Origin: Ceratobasidium sp. AG-K
Taxonomy: Eukaryota > Basidiomycota > Agaricomycetes > Cantharellales > Ceratobasidiaceae
Length of the DNA stretch: 64,000 bases
Assembly: GCA_037039685.1 (NCBI GenBank)
Contig: JAWNGF010000002.1
Coordinates: 4,588,001 to 4,652,000, forward strand
Direction of reading: 5' to 3'
The position numbers and the translations under genes were made by a program. The notes under the pieces are model-generated. The model searched no databases. It was not told the origin of the DNA and saw only the letters and a program-made list of their open reading frames with translations. Shown here piece by piece: positions 1 through 11,835 of this stretch (position 1 is the first letter of the stretch; each line of letters begins with the position of its first letter).

Positions 1-1577
1 ATTGCCAGGAGTTCCTTATCAAAAATATCGTAGTTTCACTCCGCTGGTGATAGGCTCTTGGACATGAAAGTGACAGGATGCAGTTTGCTATCCGTTCCAT
101 ATTGACTAAGGACCGCTCCCGTGGCTTTGTCTGATGTGTCACATTCAATGATGAACCCTTTTTCTTGATCCAGTTGTAACAGGATGGGTGCTTGTAGAAA
201 TTCCTGGATCATTCTTTCAAAGCTAGCCTGTGTCTCTGCATTCCATTCCCACGGTTTCCCTTTCATAGTGAGGTCATAGAGAGGTCTGGCAATGTGCGTA
301 TAACCCTTGATGAACCGCCTGTAGAAGTTTGCGAATCCCAGAAAGGTTTGAACATTGGTAACATTCCTTGGAACTGGCCATTTTTTGATTGCCGACACTT
401 TTTCTTCCTGCATCTCAACTGCTTCTCCCGAAATTACCCAGCCTAAATAGTCCACTTTTGGCACATGGAACGAACATTTCTTGAGGGAGCAATAGAGGCC
501 CATCCGTTGTAGTCTACACAGTACTTCTTTGACATGAGCGGGGTGTTCTTCTGGGTTTTTGGAGAAGATCAAGATGTCGTCAATGTAAATTTCCACATAG
601 ACTCCTTTGATGTCCCTGAATTCTGCGTCCATCATGTTCTGGAAGGTTGCTGGTGCATTGGTCAGACCGAACGGCATGACCTTGGTTTCATAAAGGCCGT
701 ATTTTGTTCTAAACGCCGTTTTGTATACGTCTTCTTCAGCGACCCTGACCAGGTTGTAACCAGATTTTAAATCCAATTTGGTGAAGATCTTGGCTCCTTT
801 AACTTGTTTGATGAGATCATCAGTCCTTGGGAGTGGGTAACGGTTTTTCTTTGTCCACCTGTTTAAGTACCTGTAGTCCATGCACAGTCTTGGTGGTTGG
901 GGAACGCCGTCAATATCATGGCGACGGACAAACATGACTGGTGACGCCCATTCAGAGGTGGATGGAACAATGAATCCCTTTTCCAAGTTTTTGTCAATCC
1001 ATGCTTTCAGGATTCGGTCTTCTTCTTTGGTTAACGAATAGACCACCCCAATCTTGGGTTTAGCGCCAGGTTCCAGTTCAATTTTGAGGTCATAGGGTCG
1101 ATGTGGTGGGAGTTTATCAACTTCTTTTGCGACAAAAACGTCCTGAAACTCCAGATACTTGTTGGGAAGTTTTCCCACTACCCCCCCTTCTAAAGTGCTG
1201 CACTCTCCGTAAAGACATTCAGACGCACAGAAGTGTGAATTGAATTCTAGTGTTCCTCCTGTGCAATCGATTTGTGGATTATGCTTTTTCAACCATGGTA
1301 TACCTAAGACTACTGTGTGTTGTCCCAAAGGTGCTACATCGCAAGTGATTTCCTCCACATGATTGTTCATAATAATTTGGAAGGTGGCCTCCCACTCAAT
1401 AAGTCCATTTGCTATTGGCCGTCCATCAATGACCTGCACCCGCCACGCCACTTTCTTCTTTTTTGTAGGGATTTTATGTTTAGCAATATATTCGGAATTA
1501 ATGAAGTTTCCGGAGGCACCGGAGTCAATCATAGCAACTGTGATAAGGTTTTTCAGGCTTTCGATTGTTATTGGCAC
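1..1577 (-). pseudogene. pol: pol of E1: protease, reverse transcriptase, start of RNase H
   Basis: Pol polyprotein. In order: aspartic protease with MIDSGASGNF near the N-terminus; reverse transcriptase with intact motif A (IFTKLDLKSGYN) and YIDD box (VEIYIDDILIFSK); then RNase H beginning IIECDTSDKATGAVLSQ. The frame is open from 1577 to a TGA at 36, where P has an Arg codon (AERNYDIFDKELLA), and it continues to base 1 beyond the stop. One nonsense change therefore separates this from an open pol. Compared with P, the catalytic Asp of motif A is retained. Confidence 0.88.
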
Positions 1578-1690
1578 ATGGAGTTGGTCTGCGTATTTGG
1601 TGGAACATAAATATATTTCGTTTACAGACTGATTTCAATTCTCCATGGCAACATGATCTAATTCTGTCTTCAGGGCGCCTGATGCTCCCT

Positions 1691-3383
1691 TCAGACACTG
1701 CCTTTTCCCAATTCCTCATCAGAAACTTCCTCCAAAGCGGCTATTTTGACGACGCAATTTTTGGCAATATGACCCTTCTTTTGACAGCGGTAACAGGTGA
1801 GTTCCGAACTGCTGGACGCTGCCACCTCCACTCCTGCCATTGTGCAAGTGTTTAAGCGTAGGTAGGGGAATGGAAGTTTGCTTTCAGATCCGTCTTCCCA
1901 TTTGATAGTAGGAATCTTGAACCCTTTCTTGTTCTTGCCAATCTTTGTAATTTGTCCCCTGGTTGCGCCTTTTGGTCCCATGGTGTAAATCTTGTCCCCT
2001 TCCTTGAATTCCGTCTTCTGTGCTGTTGCGCTCGTGGTCACCTTTTTGAAGGTTCCGCTCGGTGTTGCCTTCTCCAGGCCCTTGGCCTTTTTCTCCAAAT
2101 TTTGTGCAATAAGGTTTGCATCAATCCTAGACGCATGATTCATCAACTGTGTGAGGGTAACAATGTGGCAATCAATGTTTTGAATTGACATGACATCTTG
2201 GATTTTGTCCTTGAGGCCAGAATAAAAATCGTCTTTGAGGGTAGTCTCATTGTAGCCCAGAGCACTGGAATAAGTTCGGAAATTTGAAATATAATCGACC
2301 ACCAACTTGGTTTGTTTCAGATTTCGATATTTCTGCCGGTAAACTTCTGCTTGCTCTACCTCGCCAAAGGCCTCTTCAAAGGCTTCTTCAAAGAGGGTCA
2401 TGTTGTTAAGGATTGGTTGAGGGACACCAGCCATTTCCTGCTTGAGGAAAGGACAAATCCATTCCCTGGCTTCCCCCCTCAGGTATGAAATGATGAAGAG
2501 GATCTGCTGATCCACCATATTGTAACGCAGGTCTGAAGTACTGATGTAGAGGTTGCAGGCAAAGGTAAAGTCCCTAGCCTTCTGACCGCGTTTGCCGTTG
2601 TACTCAGGGGGTTTGCTGGCCAAACTTTTCTTGGAAGTCCGGGGGGCAGCAGGAGTAGTGCTAGTGGCAGGTGGAGCGGCGGGGGCTGGACCAAGTGTAA
2701 ATTGCCCAATAGACCTTCCTAGTGCTTGTTGATTAAGAGGGGCCCCGCCCTGAGGTTGCGATGCGTCGAGATTCCCCCCTCTTCCTTGGTTACCAGGCTG
2801 ATAAGTGCCCCCCAGCCTGGCGAATCAGAATGTCCATATCATTTTGCATAGTATTGAGGAGCGCTTGATTGGTTTGAACGTCGGCTTGAGTGGCTTGAAT
2901 GTTTTGAAGATTTAGGTTGCCATCCCCTGAATTGTAGAGTATCCATTGGTGGATATTATCGACACGTCTACTAGTGATTTCGACTCGTTGTGCGATTCTA
3001 AGTAGGAAGGCAGCGATATCCTCATTGGTGGTCCTGCAAGTGTTGTACCATTGACCACTTTCTAGATGGCTCTCAATATATTGGTCTGATGGTCTGGTTT
3101 CCACTTGTCCACTTGCTTCTGGTTCTTGGGCTTGGAGATCCCCAGTGCGCATGGAGGCATTATTGCGGTTTGCATTGGGTGGCAACGATGTAGCCGCTGG
3201 GGCCCCTACACCAAATGATACTTGATACAGCTTGGTTCCCTGAACTGTAGGATCCGATCGAGAGGTCCCTGTCTCGCCTGACATGATGCTGGTTGCACTT
3301 GGAATCTGGGATGTTGAGCGTCCTAGGCCGAAAGTTCTACTGATGCGTCCTGAAACCGATTCCCCCTGTGGGTAAACCAACAT
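1691..3383 (-). pseudogene. gag: gag of E1, one frameshift
   Basis: Gag polyprotein forming the retrotransposon particle. The N-terminal part (3383-2790) is low-complexity and Gln/Asn-rich with a coiled-coil-like stretch. The second part (about 2800-1691) has the Retrotrans_gag core and a C-terminal zinc knuckle, CYRCQKKGHIAKNC (CX2CX4HX4C). The two parts are in different frames. The switch falls in a run of six C at about 2808-2813, so a one-base indel there (real or a sequencing error) is the simplest cause; the second frame reads on smoothly from that point. P carries the same domain order. Confidence 0.8.
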
Positions 3384-3795
3384 GAGCTATAATAAGTGCG
3401 TTTCCTGGTGCGCTGCGACCAAATATGGCTAGTAGTGTTGATTATCACAAAATGAAAAGTCCCCTGGGTAGAGATAGATAGAAGGGGGAACCTAGTCGAC
3501 AGTAGGTTCAAGGCAAAAGTGTCAGAGGTCCTTGTTCCAATAGAATATATGAGTGGCGCTTCCTGATTAGGTGGCAATGGCTCAGTGATATCAGAGGATA
3601 GGGGACGTCGTCAACGTGCTAATGGATGCGAGCTGCAATATGCCTCGACGTGTAAATGATGCAGGGGAGAGATAGGCGTATTAGCTATCAATGGTGAAGG
3701 GTGTGCAGTGCTCAGAGATAACCTGGTGATGATAAACCTGGTTCCGACAGCGACAAAGGCTGTGTCCGCGACAAAGGCGAGAAGACTTGTTCTAG

Positions 3796-4218
3796 TGTCA
3801 CAACCCTAACCGAACCTTGGAGGCCGAGACTCCACAGGCAGTGAGAAATGGGGGTTGGGACGACAGCAAAGGTTGAATGGATGGCAACTAAGGCCTAAGT
3901 GAGTCACGCGATGAGTGATGGGAAAACAACAAGAGAACAAGTCTTGTGGTAGCAAGACTTGTGTTGCTGGTATATGTACTATCTACTGTGGCTATGTACA
4001 ATAGAGAGTATGTGACAAAGGGGAGAAAGCAGGAGTCCGAGAGAAGCAATGACAGAACAAAGGAGGCGTGACAAGTCCATGGAAAGCGAGGACAGAGTGA
4101 AGCTAGCCAGGCGAGCATGTCCCGCGGTCATGGCTTACATAATAGCGACTAAATGCGCCAAGGTGAGCAGAACGAGACCAAACAGAGCAACAAACGAGGC
4201 AAACAAAAGGTCGTGACA
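3796..4218 (-). repeat. 5' LTR of E1 (423 bp)
   Basis: On the minus strand it starts TGTCACGACC and ends GGTTGTGACA, the TG...CA form of an LTR. It aligns along its length with the 445-bp LTRs of P. On the plus strand, 3934-3945 is the exact reverse complement of 3782-3793 just inside the element, which would be the primer-binding site (12/12). Confidence 0.88.
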
Positions 4219-4223
4219 AAGGT

Positions 4224-5164
4224 AATGGATAGGCATTCTTCCTGGCCTTGCTATTGGCATCCCTATAGTCCACCACCAATCTCCATTCTTTAAATGTCCT
4301 GTCATCCTTTTTCTTCAGAACAAAATGGGCAGGTGATGCTTGTGGAGAGATGGATTGGTGGATTAATCTGTTTTGCAGCATCTTTGTGATTGTGTCTTTC
4401 AGGACCTTGCCTTGTTCCATGCTGTGACTATATACTGGACCATGCTTTGGTTTTGCATCTGGAAGTCAGTCTATCTTCATGTCATAATCTCTGTGAGGAG
4501 GGAGTTTCGCCACCTCTTCTTTGGAGAAAACTTTTGCAAATATGGAATGTCCTTCAGGTAATTCTTCTAATCCTGACACCTGGATGATTGGGCTTGAATC
4601 AAATCAGTTTTTGGCGCAGTGCTTTGAGTCAAATTGAATTGTCATTTCTTTCCAATTTATGGAGGGATTATGTCTTTTTAACCAAGACATGCCTAGCACA
4701 ATGCTATGTCTGCCAATGTCCACAATGTGGCATTCCAATATTTCCTTATGCCCTTGGACTGTGAATTTGAAAGATGTATAATGGGTGACTAGTCCTGAGG
4801 AAACTTCTCTTCTGTCAATCACCTTTAGTTATTTAGGAGTAATGTGCGCTTTTTTGGGTAAGCACATGGTGGAAACAAGTGTGTTAGAGATAAAACAGGA
4901 TGTTGCACCACTGTCTATCATTGCAGATCCTTCAAAAGAACATGGATTAAAACTAGATTTTTTATTAGGAGTGCTGGCTAACAGATTAGCAATGAAATTT
5001 ATATTGAATTGTGGTTTATTTGATATCGATAATATTCCACAAATTTTGTTTGCATTCTCTATATCAGCCAGTATTTTGGCCAGAACAGTTCTCCTGTTTA
5101 CTCCTGGGCTTCCCCTTTCCTGACTCATCATCAGATTCCAACAGTATCTCTTCTTCATGGCCAC
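4224..5164 (-). pseudogene. pol: pol of N: protease and start of RT, cut by E1
   Basis: 5164-4829 carries the aspartic protease (SAMIDSGATSCF); 4822-4604 continues with IVLGMSWLKRHNPSINW, typical of Gypsy proteases. About 4420-4224 is the RT start, with WRLVVDYRDANSKARKNAYP followed directly by the E1 insertion. Frameshifts and stops separate the pieces. The order matches Q pol. Confidence 0.78.
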
Positions 5165-6057
5165 TCATAAGGGCTGATGGGCATTTATTTGCCATATGGC
5201 CTCTTCCACTGCAACGGAAGCATTTGAGGATTGTTTTCCCTTTCCCATCCAATTCCATGGGTCCAGGGCCTCAAGAGTCTGGTTGCATTGTTTTTGTGGT
5301 AGTTGTGGTGTATGTGAATGGTGCTGGAGTTGTATTATTATCCTTACAGATAACTCTGAAAGAGTCCTTGGTTGCTGTTTTAGCTCTATCCAATACACAT
5401 AAGGTGTTTTCATGTTATTAATTGTTTCAATGTGAGATATGCTTCTTTTGAAGTTTCTACCATGTTTGTTTTTGTAGACTTTATCTCCTGGGTACAAAAG
5501 TGTGCATCTATTTCCTTGGTTTTGAGTATTTTGAGTGGTTGTAGTTGAGGAACCTTGGGTTTTACCCCCCCTTGAGATCATTGTGACTTCTGTTCATCCT
5601 CAAAAGCCATTTGCTTAGCATCAATTTCCAAGGCCTGTGAGAACAACTGTCCTTCAGTTTTAGTTGCATAATCCCAATTTGGCTATAGCAGAGTTCCCTT
5701 GATATCGACTTTGAGACCTTTGTAGACATGGTCCCTTAGATCCACATCACTGTATCCCAAAATAGAGGAATAAGTTTGGAAATCTTTGAGGTATTCTTGC
5801 ACTGTTTTTGTCTGTTCCAGTGCACAATATTTCTGTCTGTATTTTTGCACCCTGTCTGTCTCCTGGAACTGACATTCAACTTCTGTCCAAAACCCAGCCC
5901 AATCTGCTAGCCAAGTGACTGATGGCTTTGCAGGGTTGTGGTGACTTGTTAAAAAAGGTTGTAACCATTTGTGTGCTTTTCTTGTCATATAGGAAATGGC
6001 AAAATTTAGCTTTTCTGTATCTGTTGCTGATGGCTTTTGGACCGCTATGTAACCCAT
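5064..6057 (-). pseudogene. gag: gag of N, broken
   Basis: Fragments of Gag in several frames. 6057-5683 carries the Retrotrans_gag-like core (HKWLQPFL, EYLKDFQTYSSILGYSD); 5581-5165 is the linker; 5258-5064 has the zinc knuckle CFRCSGRGHMANKC (CX2CX4HX4C). Stops and shifts separate the pieces. The order matches Q gag. Confidence 0.75.
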
Positions 6058-6824
6058 AATTTGGTTTTTGAATATTGGAGTCTTATCCCAATTTTCACCT
6101 TAGAATGCATCTGGTTTCTTTGCTTTGAGGGGCTTTGATGCTGCTACTGTTGGTGCTGACAACTTTGTGATTTGTGACTGTAAGTAGTTTATTATAGATT
6201 CCACTCATGTGGTTTCTGAGCTATAAAGTTGACTGTCGACAAGGGCTAATGAAGCTTTACTATCTGCTTCAGTAACAGTTTTTTTTTAATCCTTCAATTT
6301 GTTGACAGGCATAGTTTAGTCCTCCTGCAACATTGCTTTTACTGGAATTCTCTGTAAAAGCACTGTGAGGTGGTGGATAAGTGCTTACGGGTGTTGTGGC
6401 CATGATAAGACTGTGACAAGTGGAATTTTATTGAGAACCAATTGCATACAGAACAGTATTTCTAATTTCTTGATGCCTTTTTCTGTCCTTTATGAAATGT
6501 ATACATCTCAAATATTTAAGGTTAAGTCCTCCTTGTCTAAGAAGAATGTGTTCTTGTTGCCTATGAAATCAAAAGAAGAATATGTGTAATTGTTGTAGAT
6601 GTCTTCTTTGAAGGCAATTAGCAATTGTATGTGCACTTGTCTTCTTTCTTGTTGATATTGTCCAACAAGCTACTTGATGTGGTGGGGTAATGTGGCTCCC
6701 ACTGCAAGAAAGGTTGGTTAATTGCGATTTTTGTAGATTGGACTCCAATGCCTACTGATGTGTTGTTGGATTGGCTATTTTTCCAAGTAAGGAGCTCCTC
6801 AATTTTCTTCCAATGCTGCTTCTC

Positions 6825-7214
6825 TCATTGTTTGAGCTTCTCCATCTCCTTTGTTTGGTGCTCAATATTGGCTGTTTGCTGGTTAATTATCTCTAACAAG
6901 CTGCGGTTATGTTTGTTCAGGGGATTGGCAGTGTTTTTGAGACTATTTGTATCGATTTTTGTTTCTTTGATTTTGCTATTGAGCTCTTGTTTGCTCTTTT
7001 CACAACACTGATGTAGGTACTGGATGTCCCACTCTATTTGCATGTTATCTTCCTCCCTTGCTTCTTGGATACCCTTAACAATGTAAATTTGTTCAGTAAG
7101 GGTCCAATCTATGTTCTCAACCTTTTCTTTGACTTGGTCAACATATTGGTCAACTAAACCAATGGTTTCACCAATGATAGTGATAAGGCAAGAGGGCATG
7201 GGAAGATCAAACAC
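6825..7214 (-). CDS. Upstream coiled-coil ORF of N (ORF0 relic)
   Basis: 130-codon open frame between the 5' LTR and gag. The protein is rich in Glu, Lys, Gln and Asn with heptad-like spacing, as expected for a coiled coil. Sequence and location match the 204-residue ORF at 49715-50329 in Q: both start MF, and both have an IKE/IKI-NIDTN type region followed by a long helix ending in KVENLI/KEMEKL. No domain name can be given. It is probably not functional here, as the element is broken. Confidence 0.5.
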   Translation of the reverse strand: MFDLPMPSCLITIIGETIGLVDQYVDQVKEKVENIDWTLTEQIYIVKGIQEAREEDNMQIEWDIQYLHQCCEKSKQELNSKIKETKIDTNSLKNTANPLNKHNRSLLEIINQQTANIEHQTKEMEKLKQ

Positions 7215-7693
7215 TGCAAGGAGTTAGATCTAGTTGTGATGTGGTCACACCAGACCTATTACTTGTAGTGATGACTTTCTTGATAAAAAATTTGATGATC
7301 ACAATTGAATCACTAATACCTTGCTTCTAATACCTACCATTGGACTATCCCTACTGATAATCAACAGCCTTGGATGGGCATGATGTACAGCGGGTTTTTT
7401 GCAAGTGGGTAATTCAGCAGTCTAGGGACGCTAAACATGTTTGCCTTAATGGATGATTGGAACATTCCTAAGCAATGCTTTTACACCCTGGTGTTCTAAA
7501 CCAAGATCATTGGCTATGCTAACAGTTTAACTAGTGTCTAAGCCAGTACTGCGCTATTGCCCATGGTAGTAGCTCTGTTGATCTCAAAGGATTGGCAACA
7601 AAGTGCACAACACCAGTCTCAAACAGGAAGTGGTAGACAAAATATGGAAAGCAATGACCTAAATATGGCAATAGCTGAAACAGCTTTACCTAA

Positions 7694-8105
7694 TGTCCTG
7701 ACTCAACAATTAGGTAGCTAAAAGTTATTGTTAAGAAGCTCAATCGCAAATGTGCAACAGCTTAAGGAAGTGCAATGGTTTAGATAGATAAGTAGTAATT
7801 GGCAAATTGTATGGAAAGGAGGTCAAGCTGTGTTGTTTACCAGCTTGCCCTCCAAGTTTATATACATGAATGTGCACTGCCCTGTATCAACAGGGGCAAT
7901 GTGGGAAATCCTTATCTATATCAAACACATGATCCAATTCAATATGACTTGGCTTATCAGAAGCACTACAGATTGCCAAAGGAAAGACAAGTACATCACA
8001 TGACCTGGACAAGACAATTGTACCAAAAAAGGAGAGTGTTTCGGAAAAAAGATATAGAATTGGAATAAATGTTATGAGGTCAAAACAAGTTTTCATCCTA
8101 TGTGA
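7694..8105 (-). repeat. 5' LTR of N (right edge approximate)
   Basis: Aligns with the Q LTRs: TGTCCTGACTC at 7694 matches TGTCCCGACTT of Q, and a TATATA-containing block and the segment GGAAAAAAGATATAGAAT near 8043 also match. The right end has diverged, so 8105 is an estimate. The presumed primer-binding site next to 7694 still matches the LTR segment near 7821-7832 with one mismatch. Confidence 0.7.
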
Positions 8106-8186
8106 AATGTAGCAGCCACTGATACTCAAAATCCATCAGCCAGGAACCTACAGGAAGAGATGGAAGCAGCCAGAAGGGAGGCAGTA
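8106..8186 (+). mobile_element. Element R, left piece (integrase C-terminal part)
   Basis: Only 81 bp, translating to an acidic helix (NLQEEMEAARREAV). Joined to the sequence at 33182 it reads on into the region between the integrase core and the GPY/F module of a Gypsy integrase. CAGTA at 8182-8186 is the left target duplication of M. This shows that M split a plus-strand Gypsy element whose 5' part lies left of N and the window. Confidence 0.8.
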
Positions 8187-8722
8187 TGTCACAACCCCCT
8201 ATGCCAGTTGACCAACGTCCATGTCTGTTTGTGCCATATAGGCCCCAAGCTGCCTTAGAGGCTCTGTTACCATATGCTAAGTTGCTAGTGCAACCTTAGC
8301 AACTTTATGACAATGGCCTGGGGCCCTCTTTGTGTTTATATCATGGCCTAAAGGCCTGGTGACTTAGTTGCACTTGAGGGGAGAGATGACATGGCAAAGT
8401 GAGCTGGAGTAAGTCCATGCTTGCAAGCCAGTATATATAGGCAGAGGCATAAATGCCTCAAAGTTGTATGATACATTATGTTGCCAATCAGGTGCCATGC
8501 TCAGTCAGCAAGTCACAAAGACCTTCTAGATGGAAGTTCTAGAAGGTTGACCTTTCCAAAGGAAAGATCCAGAAGGCAGCTCAGCCACATGGGCTGCAGG
8601 GACAAGTCATCCATACACCTCATGAAACAAGGGAGAGCGCCGCATCTATGTACATTGGGTGCTTAAGGCTCAGAGAGTCCCAGTCAACAGTCAGAGTTGT
8701 TGTTGTTGTAGATGGGTCACAA
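8187..8722 (-). repeat. 3' LTR of M
   Basis: 536 bp. Minus-strand ends are TGTTGTGACCC and GGGTTGTGACA, with CAGTA outside. About 85-90% alike by eye to 32639-33176, including a shared TATATATA block and the GCAAGCCAGTATATATAGGC segment. Confidence 0.92.
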
Positions 8723-8764
8723 CATTGCCCTCCCTTTAGCTTGGGCATAGGGGACTGCACACAA

Positions 8765-10027
8765 CTACTTTTGTGCAATCCATTCCTTAATTGCAATCCA
8801 GCCTTCCCATTCTGCTAGCACCCTCATGCCTCCTTCAAGCTGCTTGTTACAAGGGTCCCACTTGGCCTGTTTGAAGCCTTGCTCTTGTTGGCACAAGTGT
8901 TGTAGCACCTGGGTGCATTGGCACTCTTGTTCAATGAGGTGGGCTTGCTCTTGGTTGACCCATTCCTGTTGGCACACATTGCACCAGTGCTTGAGTCCCA
9001 GGGGGGACATGATTCCCCTTTGGACAGCCTTGTATGCTCACACACCTGCTCATCACATGGCATTTGGTCCCAGGCAGGGGCCAGGGAGTCTCTTCAAGGT
9101 CTTGCTTAGCTTCAGCAAGTAGCTGCTTGATCCGTCCTTGCACTTGTGCCACTGCCTCATTGAATTGTTCTTCCAGAAGGCAGCAGTTGGTGGGGATCTC
9201 AAGGAGAGGAGGCAATTCATTGCCCCCAGGGGAGGGGACAGGGACCATGGGCACAAGGGGGGTCCCTAAGGACTGCTGCATAGGAGGGTTGGCTGGTGGG
9301 AGCTCCCCAAAAGGGGGCTGGGCAGGTGTTGGGATGGTGCAGGGTCCCCAAGTCATTTGACTACTTATGGCCTGCTCAACAGCAGGCCACTTGTTGTTGG
9401 CTTTAGTGGTAGTCAGGGGCCATGAGTAGTTGTCAGTTAGGAAGGGGTTAGGCATACCTGGTTTGGGTTTAGGGATTTGATATCCCATCCTGACTTGGTG
9501 TCCAGTTCTGTCCACATCCATGCAACTCTGTCCTCCCATTGCTTGGCTATGTTGTGAAGGTGGGGATCCTGGACCCCCTTCCACCATCCATCACTGCGCC
9601 ACTTATGCCATGTGTCAATGTTCCAGCTGTTGGTGCTTTTGAGGCCCTCATTGTGGACAGTGTGGACAATGCAGCCCTAGCAGGTATACAATTTGTGCCA
9701 CATGATTGTGGCTTGGTCAAGGGGCTTGGTTTCTGGGTTGCCAACCCAAAGGAGCACCCCATAGTTAGGGAGCTGCATTGATTCTTTGTCTTTGAACCAC
9801 CTAAGGGGTCCTTGTGCCTTGATGGGGATGTACCCCAGTCTACAGCCAGGGTTGAGGAGCTCAGCAAGCTCCTTTGCCTCCTGGAAGGTCCAGGGGGCCG
9901 TGTTGTGGTTGTGGAAGGCATACTCACCAGGCCCAGCAAGACAGAGGCCACAGCTGAAGGCCATGGTGGAGGCATTGGCCCTGCAGGCAGTGCAGATGGT
10001 GGCCTTGGAGGCTTGGACAGCAAGCAT
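8765..10027 (-). pseudogene. Third ORF of M, decayed, Trp-rich
   Basis: Region between chromodomain and 3' LTR, about 1.2 kb, too long for a mere linker. From ATG 10027 it reads TICTACRANASTMAFSCGLC (Cys pairs) and LRWFKDKESM; after a stop at 9677 the same frame continues with a Trp-rich tract (WNIDTWHKWRSDGWWKGV, KQWEDRVAWMWTEL). 9010-8765 gives another Trp/Gln-rich helix. Clear similarity to ORF3 of Y was not found, only shared Trp richness and location. A purine tract (AAAGGGAGGGCAA) follows before the LTR. Confidence 0.5.
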
Positions 10028-10089
10028 GTTTGAGGAGAAAAAGATTGTTGGGTGTGGTTGGGCGAGCTGGTTAGGGTGAGCTGAGTAGG

Positions 10090-11384
10090 TGGAGCAATGA
10101 TTTCTGCTGCTCTGCCCTTGGTATTTTTATCTTTGGTCAATTTTGTATTTGGAGGTAGTGGTGCCAATGGGAAGTCCTTCTGGAATTTTCTCAGAAGTTC
10201 AGTCATTTCAGCAAACTTTTCTGCCTGTTCTTCTGTGTCTTCTTGGGTGCTATAGCCCTTCCACCTAATGCAGTACTTTAGCCCACCAGGGTCTTGATAC
10301 CATCCTACAATCTTCTCGACTTTGTATTCTTCCTCCCCTTCTTCTGTTAATATTGGCAGCAGTTGGGGTTGGTTCCTCCCAAAGTATGCATCTTCCTTGT
10401 ATCCTGAAAGCATGCTTGTGTGAAAAACATTGTGTTTCTGCAGTGATTTTGGGATTCTGATTTCATAAGTGTGTGATCCCATGACCTTTGTTATTTTGTA
10501 TGGTCCCGTTTTCTTGTCATCAAGTCTCTTGATGGGTTGCTTTGTTTTGAAGTTCATTGTAAGGAGCCACACATGGTCCCCTTCCTTGTATTGTTGTTTA
10601 GGTTTTCTTTGGTGATTCTGTGTTATTCCATCATTGCTTTTGTTTCCTCCCATATGGAGCTGAGATCTTCTGTCCACCAGTTTGCTTCTGGTGCTTTGGT
10701 GATATATTCTTCCATGGTCCATTTGGGTTTCTTTCCAAAGACCACTTCAAAGGGGGTTTTGCTGGTTGTTTGATTAATGTGGCTGTTATGGCAAAATTCC
10801 CCTATTGGTAGCCATTTGGCCCAGTTGTCTTGGCTGTAGTTGCAAATTCTTAGGAAGCCTTCTAGCCATTTGTTTGTCTTTTCTGCTAGCCCATCTGTTT
10901 CCAGGTGATAGCCTGTGCTGAAAGTAGGGTGTATTCCTAGTTGCTTGTACACTGCTTCTAGGAAGTGTGACTTGAAGGTTCTTCCCCTGTGTGACACTGT
11001 ATTTTTGGGGAATCTGTGGATTCTCCATATGTGTTGGACAAAGATCTCTGCTAGTTGCTCTGAGTTTTTTGGCTCATTACAGGTGATGAAATGTGCCATC
11101 CTTGAGAAGCAATCAATTACTACTAGGATGCTATCCTTTCCTTCTGATTTGGGTAGTTTGACAATGAAGTTGTATGCGATGTCTTCCCAAGGTTTCTCAG
11201 GCATGGGCAATGGCTTCAAAGGGACTGATTGTTTGTGTCCCTTCCCTCTTTGGCATGTTTTGCATGAGTCAACATATCAGTTGACTTGTGCTTTCATGCC
11301 TGGTCAGCTGTATTTCCTTGATATTAATTCAAGCGTTCTGGCTTGTCCTTGGTGTCTGGCTATTGGACTATCATGATATAGCCT
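10090..11384 (-). pseudogene. pol: pol of M: integrase and chromodomain
   Basis: After the Y insertion the integrase zinc-finger end (QARTLELIS, CKTCQRGKG) reads into the catalytic core 11219-10623 (KDSILVVIDCFSRMAHFI; FPKNTVSHRGRTF, where the usual SDRG is SHRG, so the second catalytic Asp is lost). Then GPY/F (DDKKTGPYKITKVMGSH) and chromodomain (EEEYKVEKIVGW, YCIRWKGYSTQEDTEEQ). Frame changes occur near 10640-10720. Confidence 0.85.
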
Positions 11385-11833
11385 TGTCGTGAGCCATGCT
11401 CCCACCATCGGACTCGTCTACGTCTCGTCCTTCCTCTTGTGTTTGTTCTTTGTCTTTCTTTCATGCCGCGTTGCCCCCTTCTTGTGGTTATGTGTTACAC
11501 TGTGTAACGCGGCTGTGCTTTGTAGGAGTCATGTCTGTTCATACAGCATGACTCACATGGACACTCCTGATTGGTAGACTGTTATGACTCTTGTGGCTGC
11601 GCTCTGTATGACTCGGCCATGTCTTGATTATATATAGAGGACCAACAAGCCTGGAAACCCCAGCTTGTTTTGTCTCGTCAAACATCCCCTTTGAGTGCCA
11701 CTCTGAACCACCCCTACCCTCGAGAGCCTACAGACGCTTAAGTGTGTTGCGGTTCAAGAGGTCACTTAGGTCTTAGTGCCGTCCACTCTCCATCGCGGCT
11801 TGTTTCATAGCCACCAAGAAGAAGCTTACGACA
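11385..11833 (+). repeat. 5' LTR of Y
   Basis: 449 bp, TGTCGTGAGC...CTTACGACA, identical by eye to 18152-18600. TATATATA at 11629-11636 is the likely promoter. Confidence 0.96.
11629..11636 (+). promoter_or_regulatory. TATA box in 5' LTR of Y
   Basis: TATATATA. The segment AGCTTGTTTTGT begins 33 bp downstream, at the expected distance for transcription start. It is this segment that is complementary to the primer-binding site. Confidence 0.7.
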
Positions 11834-11835
11834 TT

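Larger units (their letters stand above)
1..4218 (-). mobile_element. Ty3/Gypsy element E1, 5' part (runs off the left edge)
   Basis: Minus-strand chromodomain-type Ty3/Gypsy retrotransposon seen from its 5' LTR (3796-4218) through gag into pol; the window ends inside RNase H, so integrase and the 3' LTR are not visible. It lies inside the RT gene of element N: N sequence resumes at 4224 right after the LTR. The likely target duplication is AAGGT at 4219-4223, but its partner is outside the window. LTR and coding sequence are close to element P (22639-29748), so they are one family. CpG dinucleotides are still frequent, which suggests E1 is younger than P. Confidence 0.9.
4224..8105 (-). mobile_element. 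Ty3/Gypsy element N, 5' part, decayed
   Basis: Minus-strand element related to Q (44282-51226): same LTR type, coiled-coil upstream ORF, gag with zinc knuckle, and protease with DSGA. Everything beyond the first part of RT is cut off by E1; the rest should lie left of the window. Its 5' LTR abuts R sequence at about 8106, so N was inserted into R. CpG is scarce and the frames are heavily broken, consistent with an old copy. I could not find its target duplication because only one end is visible. Confidence 0.8.

Noticed and set aside
7799..8129. Short ORFs on both strands near 7.8-8.1 kb
   Set aside because: They lie inside the decayed LTR of N.
8931..9587. 218-residue minus-strand Pro-rich ORF as a separate gene
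   Set aside because: It lies in the third-ORF region of M in another frame and has no sign of independent conservation; treated as part of that decayed region.
11389..11577. Identical 62-residue ORFs at 11389 and 18156
   Set aside because: They lie in the two identical LTRs of Y and encode nothing recognisable.
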